NCBI GenBank assembly: GCA_002914805.1
Contig: JXTB01000164.1
Span: 500,648-564,647, forward strand
DNA: 64,000 nucleotides
Source: Parasponia andersonii
Lineage: Eukaryota > Streptophyta > Magnoliopsida > Rosales > Cannabaceae
Direction of reading: 5' to 3'
Shown here: one piece after another, positions 61,801 to 64,000 of the stretch
How the letters are laid out: the number at the start of each line of letters is the position of its first letter
How positions within the stretch are numbered: the first letter of the stretch is position 1
Program-made: the position numbers and the translations under genes
The notes under the pieces: model-generated
Seen by the model: the letters and a program-made list of their open reading frames with translations, nothing else
Told to the model about the DNA's origin: nothing
The model's database searches: none

Positions 61801-63250
61801 ACAGGCACAAAGCACGGACACCTCTCATCGGTAATAAACAGACCACCTAAATGAGGTACTGCCATAACCTTTGCTTGGATAAAGAACTCGATACCCAGAA
61901 TAAGATCAAAGTCATCTAGCAGAACAGCCATGAACGCACACTCCTTTTCCCAATTCCCGATTTTAAGAGAAGGTTTTGTGGTACCTTGAATTAGCTATGC
62001 ACCCGAGTTCACTGCCTTGATCTTACTCGAGCTCTTTGACATTGTCAAGCCCAAATTTCCCACCAAGCGTTATGACATGAAATTATTGGTTGACCTCGTG
62101 TCTAACATGGCACGTACTGTGCTTTCGTTCAGCATCACGTTTACATACATGAGGCCCTTGTAGGTATTTGACTTCTCCGAAGTAATGGCATTCAACAATT
62201 GTAAGGGGTTTACCCTTGGGGCCGGTTCCTCACTGTCTGAACCGTCTAAGGTAATAAGGGCAGAGAGCTTCTCCCTTCGTGGGCAATTTTGAAGGCGATG
62301 GGGACCATCACAAAGGAAGCAACCCGAGCCCTTTTTGCCTTGGGACCACTCCTATCCCTTAGCTCTCGAAGTTTTTCCTTTCTTCTTTTTCTTTTTGTCT
62401 TTCTTTCCCTCTTTGCCACTTTTCTCTTTTCTGCCATTGTCCTTACCCTTCCTCTTCTCAGTATTAGAAGAGGATGGTCCGAACTTATAGTCAATCAGAC
62501 TATCCGCTGCCGCTATCGCCATGGGTAGATTAGTTACATTCTGTCTCCTTAGTTCAGCATGCGCCCAAGGCTGGAGACTAGAAAGGAAATTGAAGAGCTT
62601 GTCTTCCTTGGTCATATTTTTGATATCCAACATCAAGGAACTAAATTCCTTAACATACTCCCGAATAGCTCCCATATGTCTCAATTTCTTGAGTGCTTCT
62701 CTTGCCACCCATGTCGTGTTCATGGGTAGGAATTGATCTTTCAATTCCTTCTTTAGAGTCTCCCATGTGTTGATTTTCGGCCTGCCAGCACTTGCATCCT
62801 CATCCATGCGAGTTCGCCACCACAGCTTTGCATCACCGGCAAGGTACATCCTAGTGATGGTGACTTGTTCTTTTTTCGCCACATGAGCAGCCTTGAAGTA
62901 CTGCTCTATATTCCAAAGAAAATTCTCCAACTTCTTTGCATTTCTGCTTCTGCCAAATTGCTTTGGCTTAAGAACTTTCAGCTTGGAACCGCCACCTTTT
63001 TCATTGCTACTAGAGGGTTCGGCTGAGACTCTCTTGAGCAAACTAACATCTTCTTCCATAGAAGTCAGACATGCTTCTACACGATCTGCTAAGGCTAGAA
63101 TTTGCTTGAGCATATCGTTATACCGATCTACCATGTCTTTCTGGTTATCACAGACAGTACGCTAGAGTTCAACAATACTGGCCGCATGCAAATCAGCTTG
63201 TTCTGCCAGGGTCATTGCATTAGGTGTCGGGGTACCAATCAACATCTCGA
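57776..63250 (-). mobile_element. Second Ty3/gypsy chromovirus fossil (3' LTR plus internal region)
   Basis: On the minus strand the order is gag (about 63.25-62.3 kb, capsid-like LAGDAKLWWR and KEFSSLM), a protease region (about 62.15-61.9 kb), reverse transcriptase with YLDD (about 61.1 kb), RNase H (60.85-60.3 kb), a zinc-binding region and integrase (60.18-59.24 kb, DFIVGFP and DGQTERIN), and a chromodomain-like tail near 58.85-58.97 kb. Then come a polypurine stretch and the 3' LTR at 57776-58806. No 5' LTR was found right of gag. It is related to, but distinct from, the chromovirus at 10-18 kb. It is broken at several points, yet long stretches such as reverse transcriptase and integrase remain open, so it may be younger than the first. 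Confidence 0.85.
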
Positions 63251-63752
63251 GAATACCACCACAGCAGCAGTAGATGTCAGATGTATGATTTTGAAGTTAA
63301 TTAGTGTCAGTTCGAAGCCATCTCTAATACACAAGTCAAGTAGATAAATTTTCTTGGACAAGGCATTTCGTCCAATCAGCAACTTGATCTTTGGTTAAGA
63401 AGCTGTAAGTGGGTACCTCTGGATTCTATGGTGCTGGCCCCTTGCGGATCCAACCAGAAATGTCCTAGTGTGAACGGTTAACCATTGCATGAATCCCCAG
63501 ACCCCGATAACAGTTGGCCACTCTAGATTCTTATAACTCTAAATTCAATTGTCAAATACAATGAAATAAGTTTGGATTAGGAATATTCAAAGTTCGCATA
63601 AACCCCGTCTAATTCAATCCTCGAAGTGTGGATAACCAAACATGTGAGGATTATTAGATAGAATGAAATCCTGAAATTTGCATTGTTTGGATCGGATGTA
63701 CGTCATTGTTTGAAATTATTCAATCTAAGCCAACATGCACATAATGTATAAA

Positions 63753-63755
<3 letters not shown>
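63251..63755. other. Unassigned sequence right of the chromovirus gag
   Basis: It does not match the LTR at 57776-58806, and no gene was recognised. Confidence 0.4.

Positions 63756-63801
<46 letters not shown>
63756..63801. repeat. AT dinucleotide array
   Basis: Uninterrupted AT/TA repeats of about 46 bases. Confidence 0.9.
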
Positions 63802-63802
<1 letters not shown>

Positions 63803-64000
63803 TTGTCAATCTAATAGGTATTTTTTTTTTACCTATGGGTAGGTATTTTTTTTAGCTGTTGGATCACCATCTAATGGTGATCCAATGGCTATAATAAAGT
63901 GTATGAAAAGACGTGCATCATTAATACTCTTTCTCTCTCTTACTTTTTACAATAAAAAAATGTGCATGCTAAATTTTTATTGGCCAAATTGATACCTATG
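63802..64000. other. Possible MITE or foldback element cut by the right edge
   Basis: ATAGGTAT and GGGTAGGTAT lie near the left side, and GATACCTATG is the last ten bases of the window. A perfect 12-bp palindrome arm pair (TTGGATCACCAT, 63859-63870, and its complement at 63874-63885) lies between them. This is consistent with a short inverted-repeat element, but the edge prevents checking its end. Confidence 0.3.

Noticed and set aside
1-64000. CRISPR arrays, bacterial operons, tRNA or rRNA genes
   Set aside because: No regularly spaced repeats with unique spacers and no RNA gene was recognised by eye. The window is plant nuclear DNA. A tRNA scan could not be run.

Overview
This is a plant nuclear window. 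It has AT-rich spacers, GT-AG introns, plant-specific gene families (NPF transporter, DYW-type PPR, lumenal FKBP, CYP51G, IRX10) and many LTR retrotransposon fossils. A eudicot is likely, because the order NPF6.1 - FKBP19 - transaldolase matches my recollection of neighbouring loci on Arabidopsis chromosome 5 (At5g13400, At5g13410, At5g13420). The species cannot be named from the sequence alone.

Layout. Positions 1-28 hold the first codons of a second NPF6.1-like gene that runs off the left edge on the minus strand, followed by its upstream region. About 1.3-18.2 kb is a block of nested retroelement fossils: a Sirevirus-like Ty1/copia remnant with a solo LTR inside it, a separate solo LTR, and a Ty3/gypsy chromovirus with a further solo LTR inside it. 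Then come the host genes: NPF6.1-like transporter (minus, 19.06-21.25 kb), single-exon DYW-type PPR protein (minus, 24.47-26.48 kb), CYP51G1 sterol 14alpha-demethylase (plus, 27.87-29.63 kb), FKBP19-type lumenal immunophilin (minus, 30.65-33.01 kb), plastid transaldolase (minus, 39.10-42.74 kb), IRX10-type xylan xylosyltransferase (minus, 44.84-47.35 kb) and a small Sec14/CRAL-TRIO protein (plus, 55.56-57.45 kb). Between and after them lie a copia-type element that encodes only gag (33.8-35.7 kb), a Tork/Tnt1-like copia fossil (48.3-53.0 kb), a truncated LTR of that same family (57.66 kb) and a second chromovirus fossil (57.8-63.25 kb). The transaldolase introns carry a 5'-truncated LINE with a 13-bp target duplication and two MITE-like elements.

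The host genes do not form an operon or a single pathway. They are ordinary housekeeping, organelle, membrane and cell-wall genes. Each of the six multi-exon genes gives an in-frame protein of the usual family length when the visible splice sites are used: 630, 487, 262, 443, 413 and 277 aa. The PPR gene is one open exon of 669 aa.

The most interesting structural signal is a triplicated upstream region. The sequence before the NPF6.1-like gene recurs before the paralogue at the left edge and again in the PPR/CYP51 spacer, where it may now act as promoter for the PPR gene. No new defence, toxin or biosynthetic system was found.
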